DNA from: Quillaja saponaria
Lineage: Eukaryota; Streptophyta; Magnoliopsida; Fabales; Quillajaceae
NCBI GenBank assembly: GCA_029379385.1
Contig: CM055605.1
Location: 6,917,001 to 6,981,000, forward strand
Direction of reading: 5' to 3'
DNA: 64,000 bases
The notes beneath the pieces are model-generated. The model did no database searches. It was not told where the DNA came from and was given only the letters and a program-made list of their open reading frames with translations. The position numbers and the translations under genes were made by a program. Shown piece after piece: positions 24,656 through 37,758 of the stretch; within the stretch, counting starts at the first letter, position 1; each line of letters starts with the position of its first letter.

Positions 24656-25239
24656 GGTTGTGCTAGGCTTCGTCTATCCTCTGCTCATATCGGGCTGAAA
24701 GAAGAAAGTACATAAAATCTCTTTCTTTTTTACTAGTTTCCAGGAACCACCCTCGTACTATTATGGATATGCTTAGTTTTACACTTCATTTCTTTGGGGG
24801 ATTTTAGGCAATGCACACAGACCACCAATAGATAATCATTTACACACTTGGGATGACAATGTGGCATACTCAATAACTTACATCAGAAAATCATTAGTTA
24901 AAGTCTAAAGTACCAAGTACGTTAGTCTATAAACAGGTAATCCCAATTTCAGGAGAAATCTTAATTCCATACAATATCCTCAAACAATACAGACCCAGTT
25001 GTACATGTTTCAACATGACCCAGTTGTAGGAATTCGCCGGAGAGTTGAGCCGCAAAACTGGCACCACCAGCTGCTAACAATAGCAGAGTAGACGCTGCCA
25101 AAGGAGATTTTGAAGATGATAGGATTACAGAGATCAGAGCGGGTAGCCAATATGGAGAGAAATCGGGTCTAATGGGTACCCGGCACAGAAAAACATAACT
25201 TAGGACAAATTCGTAATTTCAGTCAAATCCACTTCCTCC

Positions 25240-25248
25240 TTTATATAC
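25240..25248 (+). promoter_or_regulatory. TATA box of the eL27 gene
   Basis: TTTATATAC lies about 80 bp before the eL27 ATG at 25323, in a pyrimidine-rich context (CACTTCCTCC just upstream). Position and sequence fit a plant TATA box. Confidence 0.6.
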
Positions 25249-25322
25249 TCCATTAATCCGGGATACCCTAGGCTTTGGATTTGGCGGCTTCAGAATCTTC
25301 AGCTGAGATCTCACAGCAGAAG

Positions 25323-25730
25323 ATGGTGAAGTTCCTGAAACCCAACAAGGCCGTAATAGTCTTGCAAGGCCGCTTTGCTGGTCGGAAGGCCGTAATCGTT
25401 CGAAACTTTGATGATGGGACCCGCGACCGCCCTTACAGTCACTGCCTCGTCGCCGGCGTTTTCAAGTACCCCCAGAAGGTGATTCGCAAGGATTCGGCAA
25501 AGAAGACTGCTAAGAAATCCCGTGTGAAGGCTTTCATCAAGCTAGTGAATTACAGCCATGTGATGCCCACTAGGTATACTCTTGATGTGGATCTAAAGGA
25601 TGTGGTAACGCCTGATGTTTTTCAGTCCATAGACAGGAAGGTTACAGCTTCCAAGGAGATTAAGAAAAGGTTTGAGGAGAGGTTCAAGACTGGGAAGAAC
25701 AGGTGGTTCTTTACTAAGCTCAGGTTTTAA
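25323..25730 (+). CDS. RPL27: 60S ribosomal protein L27 (eL27)
   Basis: Component of the large cytosolic ribosomal subunit. It is a single uninterrupted frame of 135 residues, the standard length for plant eL27, starting [18 protein letters not shown] and ending WFFTKLRF. The N-terminal KOW-like segment (about 5-40, [18 protein letters not shown]) and the C-terminal [14 protein letters not shown] block are complete. The frame is open 16 codons upstream but has no ATG there, so 25323 is the start. A TATA box lies at about 25241. No lesion is visible and codon use is normal, so this is a functional gene and not a processed copy; the homologues I know also lack introns in the coding region. Confidence 0.95.
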   Translation: MVKFLKPNKAVIVLQGRFAGRKAVIVRNFDDGTRDRPYSHCLVAGVFKYPQKVIRKDSAKKTAKKSRVKAFIKLVNYSHVMPTRYTLDVDLKDVVTPDVFQSIDRKVTASKEIKKRFEERFKTGKNRWFFTKLRF

Positions 25731-27105
25731 ATGTGTTTCTAACCCCCTGTTTTTATTTTTATTATTATTATTTTTTTACCACATTTCATTGTAGTGCTTT
25801 GCTTTTTGTTCGGAATTATAGTAATGTCGTTTTGTATTGTAGTTGATGAATTCAGTTGCTTAATTGAAATGGGTATCAAAGAACAATGTGACATTTTTGG
25901 TTCATTTTTAGGAATATCAAGTTAATAGTGTGACTATGATGCTTTAAAGTTGAATATGATGATTAGTTTTGCTTCTGTTTGTGGTTTTTGCAACTTCATG
26001 GAAATGTTTCAGTTATTGCATTGGCTGTGGTGGGTGCAAACTAGCAGTAATATTTACTTTTCGCTGCTAAAGAAGTAATGGTATTTACTTAATTCTTGAC
26101 ATATGGTGCATTGCAAGGCTTTAACACTTTCAAGGTGTTGTTGGCTTGTTGCAATTATGATGCTGGCTTCCATTTTGATTCTTGTTGGAAATGAATGGGA
26201 CTGAGGAATTTACAGAAGAGGGTAACTTAATTTCTAGATGTGTTATTTGAGAGGCTTCTTGCACTCTTTTTTCAAGAACATTGATATAGATTGTTGTTGT
26301 TAAAGTTCAAAACTTCAAATCCTGGCCTTTGAATTTCTGAGCCACCTTAAAGAATTATGGCATTTTGGACCAATGTTTTACAGCTCTTTTATTATTAACT
26401 TTTGATACCTATATGTTCACAAATCTCAAGTCTTAATCCTCAAATAGAAGAGTGAAGCAGCATGAAAGGATTGGGTATATGCAATTGGGATTACCCTAGA
26501 CCTATTAGAGTTGGTTTCTTCATCTGGAATTGGATAATAGACTTTCTCTTGGCATGTTTTAACTCCCTCTCCTGACCTTTATCTTTCTTCAATTCAATTG
26601 GTTTCTTCGTCTGGCATGTTTTATCTTGTTTTTGTTTATTCTGTTGAGTTACAGTTTACTCTGAAATATTTTTGACTTCTTTTGTTTGAATGTTTGTTTG
26701 CATCATCTGCTTTTCTACCTTATAGAAATGCATTTGAAGAGTTGTATTATTAACTCCCATTTTGGGTGGGCATAATGTGATTATACCTATTGTAAGTGTC
26801 TGTATGTTGTCGAAGTGTTTCTTTCAACGCTTTGTTAATTTAATATAAATTGATGAGGTCTGCATCAACACATGGTTCTGAAAATAAACTGAAAGCAAAT
26901 GAGGTATGGTTTAGTGATACTGGAAGAATTTGTTTTTATTCATATAAAAATCGAAATGTGTGCGTAATGTTCTAATTTATATCTCAAATATGCTAAATAA
27001 AATTATTCAGACAATGAGGAGAATGTATTCTATCTATCGATTTGAACAATAAAAGAACAAATATAATGGAATAATTTTTTACAACAAAATATATCTGAGG
27101 CAATC
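25731..27105. other. Intergenic between eL27 and CYSTM gene 1
   Basis: The first 100-150 bp are probably eL27 3' UTR. Beyond that I see T-rich, non-repetitive sequence with no conserved frame, RNA gene or element. Confidence 0.5.
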
Positions 27106-27535
27106 TCAGAAGCAGCACCAATCCAATACGCAGCAGCAGCACAAACCAGCAAAACTGGGAGAGAATAAAACAAGAGAACAGAACACAATTAAATGTTAGA
27201 AGAAAGAAAAGAAGAGAAAAACAGAGAGAGGGATAAGTTTTGGCTTACCATCCCTTACAGAAGCCATCACCCCTAGTTGTGGTTTCCGTTGGAGCACTAT
27301 GTTTAGGGTACCCAGCCCCATCATCATTGGTGGGATAACCCATTGGTGGTGGAGCAGTGATATATGGACCTGAAGGATAACCCTGACCTGCTGGTACTGG
27401 GGGTGGGTATGCTACAAATTGATAATATCATAAATCCTAGTTAAAAAACAGAAAACAAAAAGGATGATTATCAGTTATACACCATAGAGGACATTAAAAC
27501 TTACTAGGAACTTGATGTTGGTTATATTGACTCAT
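27106..27535 (-). CDS. CYSTM-family small cysteine-rich membrane-tail protein (gene 1)
   Basis: CYSTM proteins are small tail-anchored-like peptides of the plasma membrane linked to stress tolerance. Three exons on the minus strand: 27505-27535, 27249-27411 and 27106-27154 (GT-AG, in frame), giving 80 residues. The N-terminus is a Pro/Tyr/Gly-rich disordered part (TYPPPVPAGQGYP, APPPMGYPT), followed by RGDGFCKGC and the CYSTM tail FAGLCCCCVLDWCCF. The Cys-rich tail comes wholly from the 49-bp last exon; without splicing, the frame would end soon after KGW. A TATA-like CTATAAATAT (minus strand, about 27629-27638) sits about 95 bp upstream of the ATG. A second CYSTM gene in the same orientation lies 5 kb to the right. 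Confidence 0.88.
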
Positions 27536-27628
27536 GGCTATGCAAAAGTGCAAATGTTGGTCTGGTTTTAGAGAGAAAATAAAAGATGAAGAAGATTGAA
27601 GGACATAATCAGGAATGAGTACGTTGTA

Positions 27629-27638
27629 ATATTTATAG
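27629..27638 (-). promoter_or_regulatory. TATA box of CYSTM gene 1
   Basis: CTATAAATAT on the minus strand, about 95 bp upstream of the start codon at 27535, is well placed for a core promoter with a short 5' UTR. Confidence 0.5.
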
Positions 27639-30600
27639 TGAAAGGAAATATGCCAAGATTTGAGTCGTGTAAAAATTGTTGGTAACGATGAGTCGGCTTG
27701 CCGGAACGCGTTGTTGTTTGTTTAGAGACGAAAAAGTCACAGCGTGTGTAATCTTCCAACTACGACGTAAGTGTGCAACCAAAGACTGGCTCGTTATTTC
27801 TGAGCAAATGCAGCTATTCACACCTGCACCGCGTCTCTAATAGATGTGCAGTTTTTCCTTCATTGAATTGGAAGCCAAGGAATTTATGCCTCTAGTTAGA
27901 GACAACTCCTTTTATTATATTTCTTTTTTGGTTTTTTAAGAGTATCCTCACACCTATCCTTATACTTATTAATTATAAGTCTAATCTCGTTCGAATATTT
28001 GGTCTCTTCCTAGGTTGTAATTTGCTACTACTGCGACCAATCACCTTTAAATTTATTTAACATATTTTAGTGGTTATAACTTGAGGCTTTAATGGTAAAA
28101 CTGGCAACAAGTTTATAAAAAATATAAGGATTGAATTATTCTATAACTCATGCTAATATGCATCGGAATTCATTCTATAACTCGAGCTAATATGCATTGG
28201 AATTCGGAACCAATAATTATACACCTTAATCCATTTTCTTTATAAATAACACACCCATTTTTGATTATCTATCTCATTTAAAAAAATTATTTAATTTTCA
28301 CGTAATTTAAAGATGTCATATTGGAACTTTTCGTCCTCTTTCTTAATGGTGGCTTTGATGATAATTAAAATATTTCTTAATGTTATTTACCAAACCTAGC
28401 GTATCTTGATTTCATACATGATAAATATATTATAGAGTTCTCTTAGTTTGGAGTTGTTAATTTGGAATTTTATTTTATTTCTAATTGATTTAGAAAATCA
28501 ACTCAAAAATTGTTGGCAAAAGTACATTTTTGTCCCTAAAATTTCTCACAAGTTTTAATTTTGTTCTTAAATTTTTAATCGTGTTAATTTTACTGATTGT
28601 GTCTTGTTAAATTAATTATTTAATTTTATTGATTGTGTCTAATTTGTTCGGTATTGTTTTGATGCCTAAATAACTAACAAAGAACTGTTACATGCTTCCT
28701 AACGCTTCCCTTTTTGATATATTGGCTTTTTTTTTTATTATTATTATTACATATAATTTTAATTTATTTATCGTTTCTTCTTTTTAGTTTCATTTCTTGC
28801 ATAATTATTAATTTTTTCTTCCTCTTGTCATTGTTTAAATAAAAAAGAATTTAGTTGAAATCCTTCAAATTTTGAAAATTATCTAATTTTACAGCTTCCT
28901 TTGAGCAAAATAAATCATATGTTCTTCACATTTTTTTTTTTCCATGGAAAAAGGGGTTGCGACTAAATTAGACACAATCAACAAAATTAAAAAAAAAGTA
29001 AAAAAACAGCTTAGTTACTGGTAAAAAAATATAAAGACTAATTAACTTGAGGAAAATTTTGAGGACAAAAAAAAAAAAAAAAAACACTTTTGCCAATTAT
29101 TTTCCAGTGTTTTCATTTATTAGGATTGTTGTTTTAATTTTCAAAATAAACACTTTAGACTGAGTTTGGTATTGTTTGCTAAGAGGGTGCTGTGGTTTTT
29201 AAAATTTGTTTGGTTAATTTTTTTAGGAGTACTTTTAAAACTAGCTGTAGCATTTTAAATTTAAAAATACAAAAATCACCTTATTAAGTTTAGAAAATTT
29301 TATATATCCTTAATTAATTTATAAACCATCTACTTTCCCTTCTCTCCAAACAAAAATTTTTCCAGTAAATTTTTCTGATATTCCCACCAAAATTCAAAAA
29401 GTATCAACCATTATATGAGAGAAAATTTGTGTAACAACAATTAGAAGGAATGTGATTTATTCGAAATAGTATTGTGAGTATTATTTACAAAGTAACATAT
29501 TAGTATTTCACATGTCTCTAATATTTAAAAATATTTATAATGTTACAAGAAAATATTTATGTTATTGTTTTTTTAGAGATTAAGAATAAGAAAATTTAAT
29601 TAATATTGATGATGTCTATTTTTTCATTTTAAACATTCACATCAGTTTATAATTTGTTTTACTAAATATTTTGTTTATTATTTCTATTATATATCAAATT
29701 TATGAAAAATATACCAAATATAATTATTGTGACTTTTTAACAGTTAGTCTTCCCGAAACATGAAAATTACATTAACTCTTAAAATTACAATATTACCGTT
29801 CTTAGCCTGGTTGGAGTTAACAATTAATTCTCTTCAACGCTATTACTTGAAGATGCTAAAAGTAAGAATGACAATGAAAGGTTAGCCACTTTGACATTTG
29901 GATGAAGATGATTATAATTGAATGGTAATTTCGGTTACAACTCGAACAAAGACTAGTTGTCAGAAATCTAGAAGACGATCATAATTGTGTGGTAATGGTG
30001 ACAGTGATAAATATTAATTGTTTAACAAATACAATTTGTATTGTTCAATATTCAATTTCAATTAAATATTTACAAATCATATCAAAAATTTAATATTTAT
30101 AAAAGTAACACTTTTTATGAAGGCTAGCTAGCTTTTAGTAGTTGACTAGTAGCTGTATTGTTGAAATGTAACTAGCCTTATGTCTGGAATTTACTACTAG
30201 AGATAAAAAATAATGATCCTAGGTAATTCGGCAATGGTTTCTTACTCCATAATATACTTTATGTATAAGTAGAGTCCCACTTCTGGGCTACTAAGATTTG
30301 AACATGTATGATAGGATCGTGTGTACAACATTTGGGAGACTTTCTTAATCTGAATTAACCCGTCTAAATTCGTAACATGATAATTTAATTAAATTTGAGT
30401 TTTAAATTTGATGATATTTTATTTTATAATTCAAGTCGAGTCACTTATATGGATGAGAACAATTTCAATACAAATATATTCGACCTATCATAATTTATTT
30501 ATTAATATTGTAAAATTATGATCTAATCTAAAGATGGTGACTGTGATGATAATTAAAATATGAATTTTTCTAAATGATAACCTAAGCAAGCTGCAATAAA

Positions 30601-32477
30601 TATGTTTTCTAAAAATTAATAATTAATGTATTAAACAGTACTAAAATAATAATTAACTACTGCTAACAATTTTTTATATATCAAACCTTAACAAGTATTT
30701 TTTAAATATTCATTAAAAGAATCCTTGAAATATTTATTAATGTACTTTGTGAAAAATAAGAATAAGTACTTCAATTTTCCTTTTCACATTCCAAATAGGT
30801 CTTCCAACAAGTTTACACCCTCAAGAACTCTTATGAACATGATCAAAATTTTTTTATGGTAATATCGGATACAACTTGAACAAAGACTAGTTGTGATCAG
30901 AAATCTGACATGATTAATACCCTTGAACAATTGACCATTGACAATGTAATCTTTGTGGTCCTTTCTTGACTTGGCCTGCCTGTCTTGGGGAGGTCTTTCG
31001 GGTTTCTATCCACCCATCCCGTTTTAATTATTTGTGAATAAACATAAAATCATTATAAAATAATAAAAATATAATTTAAATCTAGTTTGTGGCGGATCAG
31101 ATTTGTCTACTCAAATTATTTTTAAATTTTATTAATTTTTGATAAATTTAGATTAATTTCGTATCAATCAGGTCATGGTTAGTGTGAGTATATATATACA
31201 TTATTATATTAGTTGATTTGTCACGTAAAGAGTCATAATTACTGTTATCTTAATGTTAAAAAAAGTTGCATATGAATTTTTGTTTAATAACTTAAAAGTT
31301 ATTACTTGTTACTGTAGAAATCGTTATGGAAAGTCTGCTATGTGGAGTTTTGTTAATTCATTTCTTCAAGTAGAAGTCTGGAGACAATTGATTGATCAGC
31401 TAAGTAAACCAAGAAACAAATGAAAACACCATCCAAAAATCTTTAAAAAAACACAATTCTATCTTTTTGATATAGTTTAATACAAAAATGTTTTATGTAA
31501 TTTACATGAACAAACCGTATGGTCCGTTTCCAATGCAATAAAAGCACTTCTTTCTCGCACTATCTCTCATTTTTTCCAATCTCCTTTCTCATTGTTCATC
31601 TTCTGTGTTCCATGGCTTTTGCTGAGTTATTTGTCTTATTGTTTACCTAACCACCATCTTTCAAAACAAAAGTTTCATGTGGGTACAATGACTATGTGGT
31701 ATTCTAAAGCTATGCTTTATATTCTTTTCATAATTGATTAATCTATTTCAAATAAATTATTGAAATAAGATTTTGCATTCATGAAATTAGAAGGGAGATA
31801 GAATGAGAAATTAGTATGATTTAAGGAAGAATAAGATATAAGGAAAATACATAGCTTAAAATAAGAAATACCAATCAATAAGAATAATAATATTGAGTTT
31901 AAAGATTAAGAAGCAAAGTAAATAGCTATACAATTTTTGTTTATTGGTTATGCATTTGATGAGAAAACATTTAAATTCCATATCTCCATCTCCAGCCCAT
32001 AAAAATCAATAATTGTTTAGTCTTTTCCAGCCCAGAAAAGTTAATCCAGCAAATTGACTGCAAACTTGTAAAGGGTAACTTGTGTTTGATGCTGGTAAAG
32101 ACAAAGGAGAGAGAGATCCAAATACATGAAGGATGGGAGGGGACATTGATAACATACACTCATATGGGTATGTTAGAATTCCCATGTATATTATATAATC
32201 TTTTAATTTCTTTAGTATTCCTGTAAATTGAGAAGTAACTAGAAATTGCTCCCTAGCTAGCTCCTAATGATTCATGTGAATCCCTAATAAGTATTAATGG
32301 AATTTTATATAGAAGCATCAAAGTATTTAAATAATAATAATACACAAGGTAAAACTTTATTTTTCTCATCTCCTTCAACAACATAGATAACATACACACA
32401 CAAAAAAAGCTGTGTAAATTAGGAAAAGAAAAATTGCATGTCAACGTCTGTATATATATATATATATATATATAGTC
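27639..32477. other. AT-rich spacer between the two CYSTM genes
   Basis: About 4.8 kb without a supported gene. It contains a foldback element (28513-29096), an imperfect dispersed pair around ACTAGTTG (about 29926-29970 and 30861-30907, both reading GAACAAAGACTAGTTGT), many poly-A/T runs and a TA microsatellite at about 32452-32475. Sequence near 29160 (GAGTTTGGTATTGTTTGC) resembles the edge of a short DNA transposon but I could not find its partner end. Confidence 0.5.
28513..29096. mobile_element. Foldback/MITE-like element of about 584 bp
   Basis: The left end reads TTGGCAAAAGTACATTTTTG and the right end, reverse-complemented, reads TTGGCAAAAGTG followed by a poly-T run and GTCCTCAAAATTTT, matching the left GTCCCTAAAATTT. 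Further in, GATTGTGTCTAATTTG near 28632 is complementary to AAATTAGACACAATC near 28966. The element is therefore an imperfect palindrome with matching ends and no coding capacity. A target-site duplication is not clear. I infer a non-autonomous DNA transposon; the superfamily is unknown. Confidence 0.7.
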
Positions 32478-32831
32478 TCAGCAGCCGCAGCAAAATTCAA
32501 ACACCCAGCAGCAGCAAAGTGCAGCAACACTTCATATAAAGAAAATTGTATAAGCAATTGTATGTATGTGGTCAAAATCATCAACTTGAGAGAGAGAGAG
32601 AGAACTAGTTACAGAGAAATATTACCATCCTTTCCAGAAGCCTTCACCTCTATTTTTGGTGTCTATGTGTGCAGATTGAAAATTAGCAACATGATCATCA
32701 TCCTTGGTGGGATATCCAACCGGAGGTGGTGGTGCAACATAAACATGTGTTTGCTGACCAGGCGGTGGGTACGGTGGAGGATAAGCCGTCACCGGTGGGG
32801 CTTGGTGTTCATTATTAATGTAGTTACTCAT
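32478..32831 (-). CDS. CYSTM-family small cysteine-rich membrane-tail protein (gene 2)
   Basis: Paralogue of the gene at 27106-27535. Two exons on the minus strand: 32626-32831 and 32478-32529 (GT-AG, in frame), giving 85 residues. A Pro-rich N-terminal half (TAYPPPYPPPGQQTHVYV, APPPPVGYPTKDDD) leads to GEGFWKGC and the tail VAALCCCWVFEFCCGC, encoded by the 52-bp last exon. It lacks the extra first intron of gene 1. The intron holds a GA run (32588-32603). A TATA-like TAATATATA lies on the minus strand near 32894-32902. Membrane association and a stress-related role are inferred from the family; the 3' exon is short but matches the CYSTM pattern closely. Confidence 0.87.
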
Positions 32832-33140
32832 AATTATTAAGGGAGATGATCAAGATGATGAAGAAGAAGATAAGGAAGCTTGAATTTAAGGGGTATATAT
32901 TATTGAAATGGTTGTAGCAAAAGTCAATAAAAGGTCACGATCGTCTATGAAATTTTGATGTTAATTGGCCACTACGCGTTAGCCGTAAGAAAAACGAGTT
33001 CTACACTAGAAGATGAGAAGAAACAAACGAAATAAATCCCACACTCGGCCTTTCTCCTTATTGTTGGACCTAAATATATTGGGCCAAACCAACACCATTC
33101 AATAACACTGTTGGATCCATTTATAGCCCAAATGACAGAG

Positions 33141-33575
33141 ACAAAATAGCGTGAAACCAACGATATGCATGGACCTACGAGCTGCATAAACGAGAGATAG
33201 TTTTTACCTTTTTTTTACAAATTTTTGATGAAGACGAGATTCAATCTTAACGGCTATCCTATAAAAATATAATATAGAGAAAATATTATAACTAGTGTTA
33301 ATGTGGTAACTCCAACTCCTATATAAGTCTGCTACAGTTTCACACAAAATAGCATGAAAAAGATATGCATGGACCTACGAGCTGCACAAACGAGAGCTAG
33401 TTTTTATCCTTAAAAATGATATTCAATTTTAGATTCTTAAAATAATATCAACAGCTATATTATATATTCTTAAAATAATATCAACAGCTATATTATAAAA
33501 ATATAATATAGAAAACATTATAACTAGTGTCAATGTGATAACTCCAACTCCTATATAAGTCTGCTACAGTTTCAC
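33141..33575. repeat. Tandem duplication of about 203/232 bp
   Basis: Copy 1 is 33141-33343 and copy 2 is 33344-33575. Both start ACAAAATAGC(G/A)TGAAA, pass through GATATGCATGGACCTACGAG and end CTATATAAGTCTGCTACAG-TTTCAC. Copy 2 also has a small internal duplication of CTTAAAATAATATCAACAGC. It lies just upstream of CYSTM gene 2 but has no coding content. Confidence 0.88.
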
Positions 33576-33709
33576 CCCCATTATGAATTTTTAGTTTGAA
33601 AGATATAGATTCAACTGTACTCAAAACATATTGTACAGTATGCTTCATAGTTACAACTTACACATGCATGTGAATTGTGAAGCCCAAAATTGATGCTTTT
33701 CCCTCTCTC

Positions 33710-33712
<3 letters not shown>

Positions 33713-33744
<32 letters not shown>
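33713..33744. repeat. (CT)n microsatellite
   Basis: A pure CT dinucleotide run of about 32 bp in intergenic DNA. Confidence 0.9.
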
Positions 33745-33748
<4 letters not shown>

Positions 33749-36700
33749 TTTTATTTTGATGTATCTATTTATGATACAATGATCAGTGTCATTGGAAGAG
33801 TGCTTTCATGACACCCCAAACACTCATCAAACAAACAAATTGTACAAGAGATATTTATCAGATGCAGTAGTAAACAGTGAGGCCACAGAAAATGGCCATA
33901 TGACAAGTTGCAATTACATTGTCCTGACTCAATGATGTAACTACAAGGTGGTTCAATTACCTTCCTATCCTAAATAAAATTTATAGAAATAAATGCAATA
34001 CACATTGACTTGTCATTTGTCCTTTAGTGGGGTGAAAAATTATGCCTGCCAAATGGAAAGAAATGTATTGGAATTGTATTCTAGTTTCCCAAGGAGTGCT
34101 ATTACTATCTATATCTATCTATCTCAATCTTCACCATTTCCCAATTCTTCCAATTATTCTTTCATTTTCATATCTCATTCAATTTTGACAGCTTTCTTAT
34201 TTCATGGGAATTGAATTCTGATAGTGAACTTCCATTTTATGTTTCTTGTTGAATGAACAGAAAGTTTTATAAAGATAGACATTTGGAAGATGTGTTGTAG
34301 CTTACTGGTAAATATGCTATCAGTGAAGATAGAAAAAGAATCATGTACCCAAATAGCTTTAGTGACAATTATTTAATTACAAGGGACCACATCTAGAACA
34401 AACCCCATGAATAAGTGAATGAGTTGAATTGCTCCTGCTCCCTTTTACCAATCAAACAGTCAGTGGTGGAGTCAGAAAAATAAGTAGGTGGGGTTGATTT
34501 ATTATTTATTTTTTTATTCTATATATAAAAATAATTAATTTCAAACTCATCAATATATTTTTTGAATTTTTTTTTTAAATTAAACTTCATCATGGTAAAA
34601 TATTATTGACTTAAACATTATTTAAAATGATATTATTGACTTAAACATTATTTTAAAATATAGTAAAATATTTCATTATTTACTTAGATTAACTTATTTT
34701 ATCAAAAATAATGAGTTTAATATACATATAAGCAAAAATATTAGTTTCTAAATTTGAGTAGAGTCAATTATCACTCAGGTACACGTGATTCCGTCATTGC
34801 TAATAGTTAAATTGTCAAAGTAGACAAAGTCGAGATTGATTCAAATACTCAAATTTTGGTGATTGATTGCGAATTTTTTTCTGAAAGCTCTTAAATTTGG
34901 CATCCCACTATCTTTTGAAAATAGGAAAAAAAAAACTTAAAGGGTTATGTTTTTGTTGGGCGTAGATGCATATAGATAGATGTAAAGTTAGCTAGCCAAT
35001 AAGGAAGCTGAGCTACACATCTTCCACTTTTGAAGTATCTGATAATGAGCACAAGTAACGTATGTTTCCAAGACAAGAAATAATGATGGCTCAACTCAAC
35101 AGACAGGCCCATTGTGCAGATACTGATAAACATCACTCTTTATTATAAAGTTTGAAAAGAAAAATAAATTTGGTCAGTTTTGTTTTTGCTTTGCTGTGAA
35201 TGTGAGGAACCTCGTTCATTAATTATAATACATCAACTAACACTGACATGGAGAAACAAAGTGATGAGGCTTGACATATTCAAAGGTTGATTTTATATGC
35301 TTGTTGAGGTGATGAATGAGATTCCCAAAAAGAAAAACAAAGCGAGAGAGAGAGAGAGAGAGAGGGTGGAGATCACATGTAGAATACTAACATAACTTTA
35401 GGTTGAATGGGAGTGGAAAAGAAACTATTTTTACAAGCAAAGATGCATACAATATATGCCCTTAAAAGAAGGGGAAGCACAAACAAACATGATCTCCCTC
35501 TCCTTGACAAATTTCTTTAGTTAACCTAATTATTCAATAAAAATTAATTGAGAATTGCGACCCTTTTTTTGTATATTTGTTTCTCGATAGAATAAAATTT
35601 TCTTCGTATACGATATCGGTTAGAAATGATCATCGATTCTTTTTAAGACTTTTAATTACTTTGTTTATATTTTTTAATATTAAAATAAATTTAACTCAAT
35701 ACTTAAAACTCTTTGTGAAGCCTCAATTTAATGTTTTTTTAATGTTATGGTATTTGGTATGGAACTAAAGTAGGGTGATATGGTTGGATTCATGTGATGA
35801 GCACAATAATAGAGCTCTAGAATGAAAGTGAAATATAAAGAAAATTAAAAGGGTGGAATCAAATCTAGCTACTTCTCAACTACTTATTTTGGTAAAACTC
35901 TCCTCTCTAATCTCTTTCTTATCTCATTTCTCTAAAGAAAAACTTGATGATAAGCTTTTACACTTGTTTAATCTTCAAGTTAATCATGAAATTAAAGAAT
36001 AGCCCTCTATACATATTTTATAACCCCAATTCATTTCAAGCACTCACAAACAAACCAAATTAATGTATCTATCTTATAGTAAGACCCCAACATTTTAATT
36101 CAAAGAAATTGGGAATATCAAGGATGCAAATATGTATATATATAATGCCATATAATGGTCATGGACATGACCATGTTGCCATATATTAATGCATTGTGAC
36201 TGTCTGTACCGCCTGCCTGCCTCATGCTTCATATTATTTATTTACAATAATTTACTTAATTAATAATATAAAATAGACAAGTTGGCATTGTCATAACAAT
36301 GTCATTTTTTTTTAATTAATTAATTTTAACATTGGGAAAGTTTGATTCTACTAAAATATTAGTTGGCATTTCCATTTCAGACTGATTTATTTTGTCACTT
36401 TGTCTCCTTAAAGCAAGCTTTTTCCTTGTCTTTGTGCCTCCCTTACACACAATAATATAAAAATAAGAAATCTGAAATCAAGTAGTTTCTTGGAAAGCCG
36501 CATTTTCATTCATATGATAATGTCTATGTTAATGAAAATATCAAATAATTAATGGTGGTAAAATCCAAGTTTAAGCTTAGAGACTAAGTTACGGTAAATT
36601 ATGAAACAGTACTCTTGCTTGATGAAAAAACCGATATAAAAGGAGGCGACTTTAGAGGAAAGTCATAAAAATTTGGGTGACTAATTTTTAATAAAATACA

Positions 36701-37517
36701 AGTCCATACCTATCCACAACTCTGAGAGATTTTTTTTAATTGGGTATGTGATATATATAAGATATTGACAAGTATATGATTTAAGAATCTGAAATTTGAA
36801 AATTATTTGTTAGGTATAATTGGATTGTGATTGGCTACTTTCTTACTCAAAATATTAGATTGGGTCAAATTTGTTATTAATTTGGCCACACTTGAAATTT
36901 GGCCTAATCCAAAGATTAGCATACTGTTTAATTTTTTTTACTTTTCTCAACAACAAAAAAAAAAAAAAATGATGAAAATTGACCAAATATAATGGCTATG
37001 TAATGATACTAAGAATTATAATTTATAAATCAATGTGATTACTACCTTTTTAATTATTCAATCTTCATTTAGTTGAAAAAAAAAATACAATGTTTTCTTA
37101 GTATATAGAATAAATCAACAATTTCAATAACAAAAAATTAATTCGATATTATGTAAAAACTGTCATAACTCAATGATGATATATTATTCAATTAACGAAA
37201 TCAAATATTTTTAAAATTTAATTCTCGTGATTTACCAGAATGGTCATACTAAACATATTTCTTATAAAATATTTGAATTTTTTTTCTAATAAAAAATAGT
37301 GTGATTATTTAGTTGAAAAATAAAAATGGTATGTTTTGTAATGCTAAATAAGTTGTAACAACTAGAAAGTTACTCTTATATAGGCATAGCTAACTTTTGG
37401 ATAAATTTGGAAAAACAATATATATATTTTTTTTTAAGTTATAGATTTGGATGGTTTATTGGTTCAATTGGGCCAGCAAAGAACCGGTCCAGTTAAACTT
37501 ATGCAACCAAATTTCAA

Positions 37518-37758
37518 CACGTGGCATAGAAACAGCCCAAAACACAAAAGCAACGTTTCGCATCCTCACCTTCCACGCCCCACCCTCGTTCTTCCTCATA
37601 TAGCTAAAAAGGTGGGGCCCACGTGATTGCAGATCGCACGTGCCTCGAGTCATCACCTTGTTCAATGTTCAGTTCCCAACCCTGTCCCACATTTTCGCTA
37701 CGGGTCCCACATCCCCAGTAAAGTGGGGTTACCTTGGACTCTAGTTCCGACTACGTGG
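37518..37758 (+). promoter_or_regulatory. Cluster of G-box/ABRE-like ACGT elements upstream of the BOI-like gene
   Basis: CACGTG occurs at 37518-37523, 37620-37625 and 37637-37642, with a fourth ACGT core (CTACGTGGCA, 37751-37760). That is four ACGT elements in about 240 bp, 450-700 bp upstream of the ATG at 38213. Such elements bind bZIP and bHLH factors in ABA, light and stress responses. The motifs are seen; the function is inferred. Confidence 0.55.

Noticed and set aside
36157..36172. Palindrome GGTCATGGACATGACC
   Set aside because: Too short to be a hairpin RNA gene, and nothing around it suggests one.
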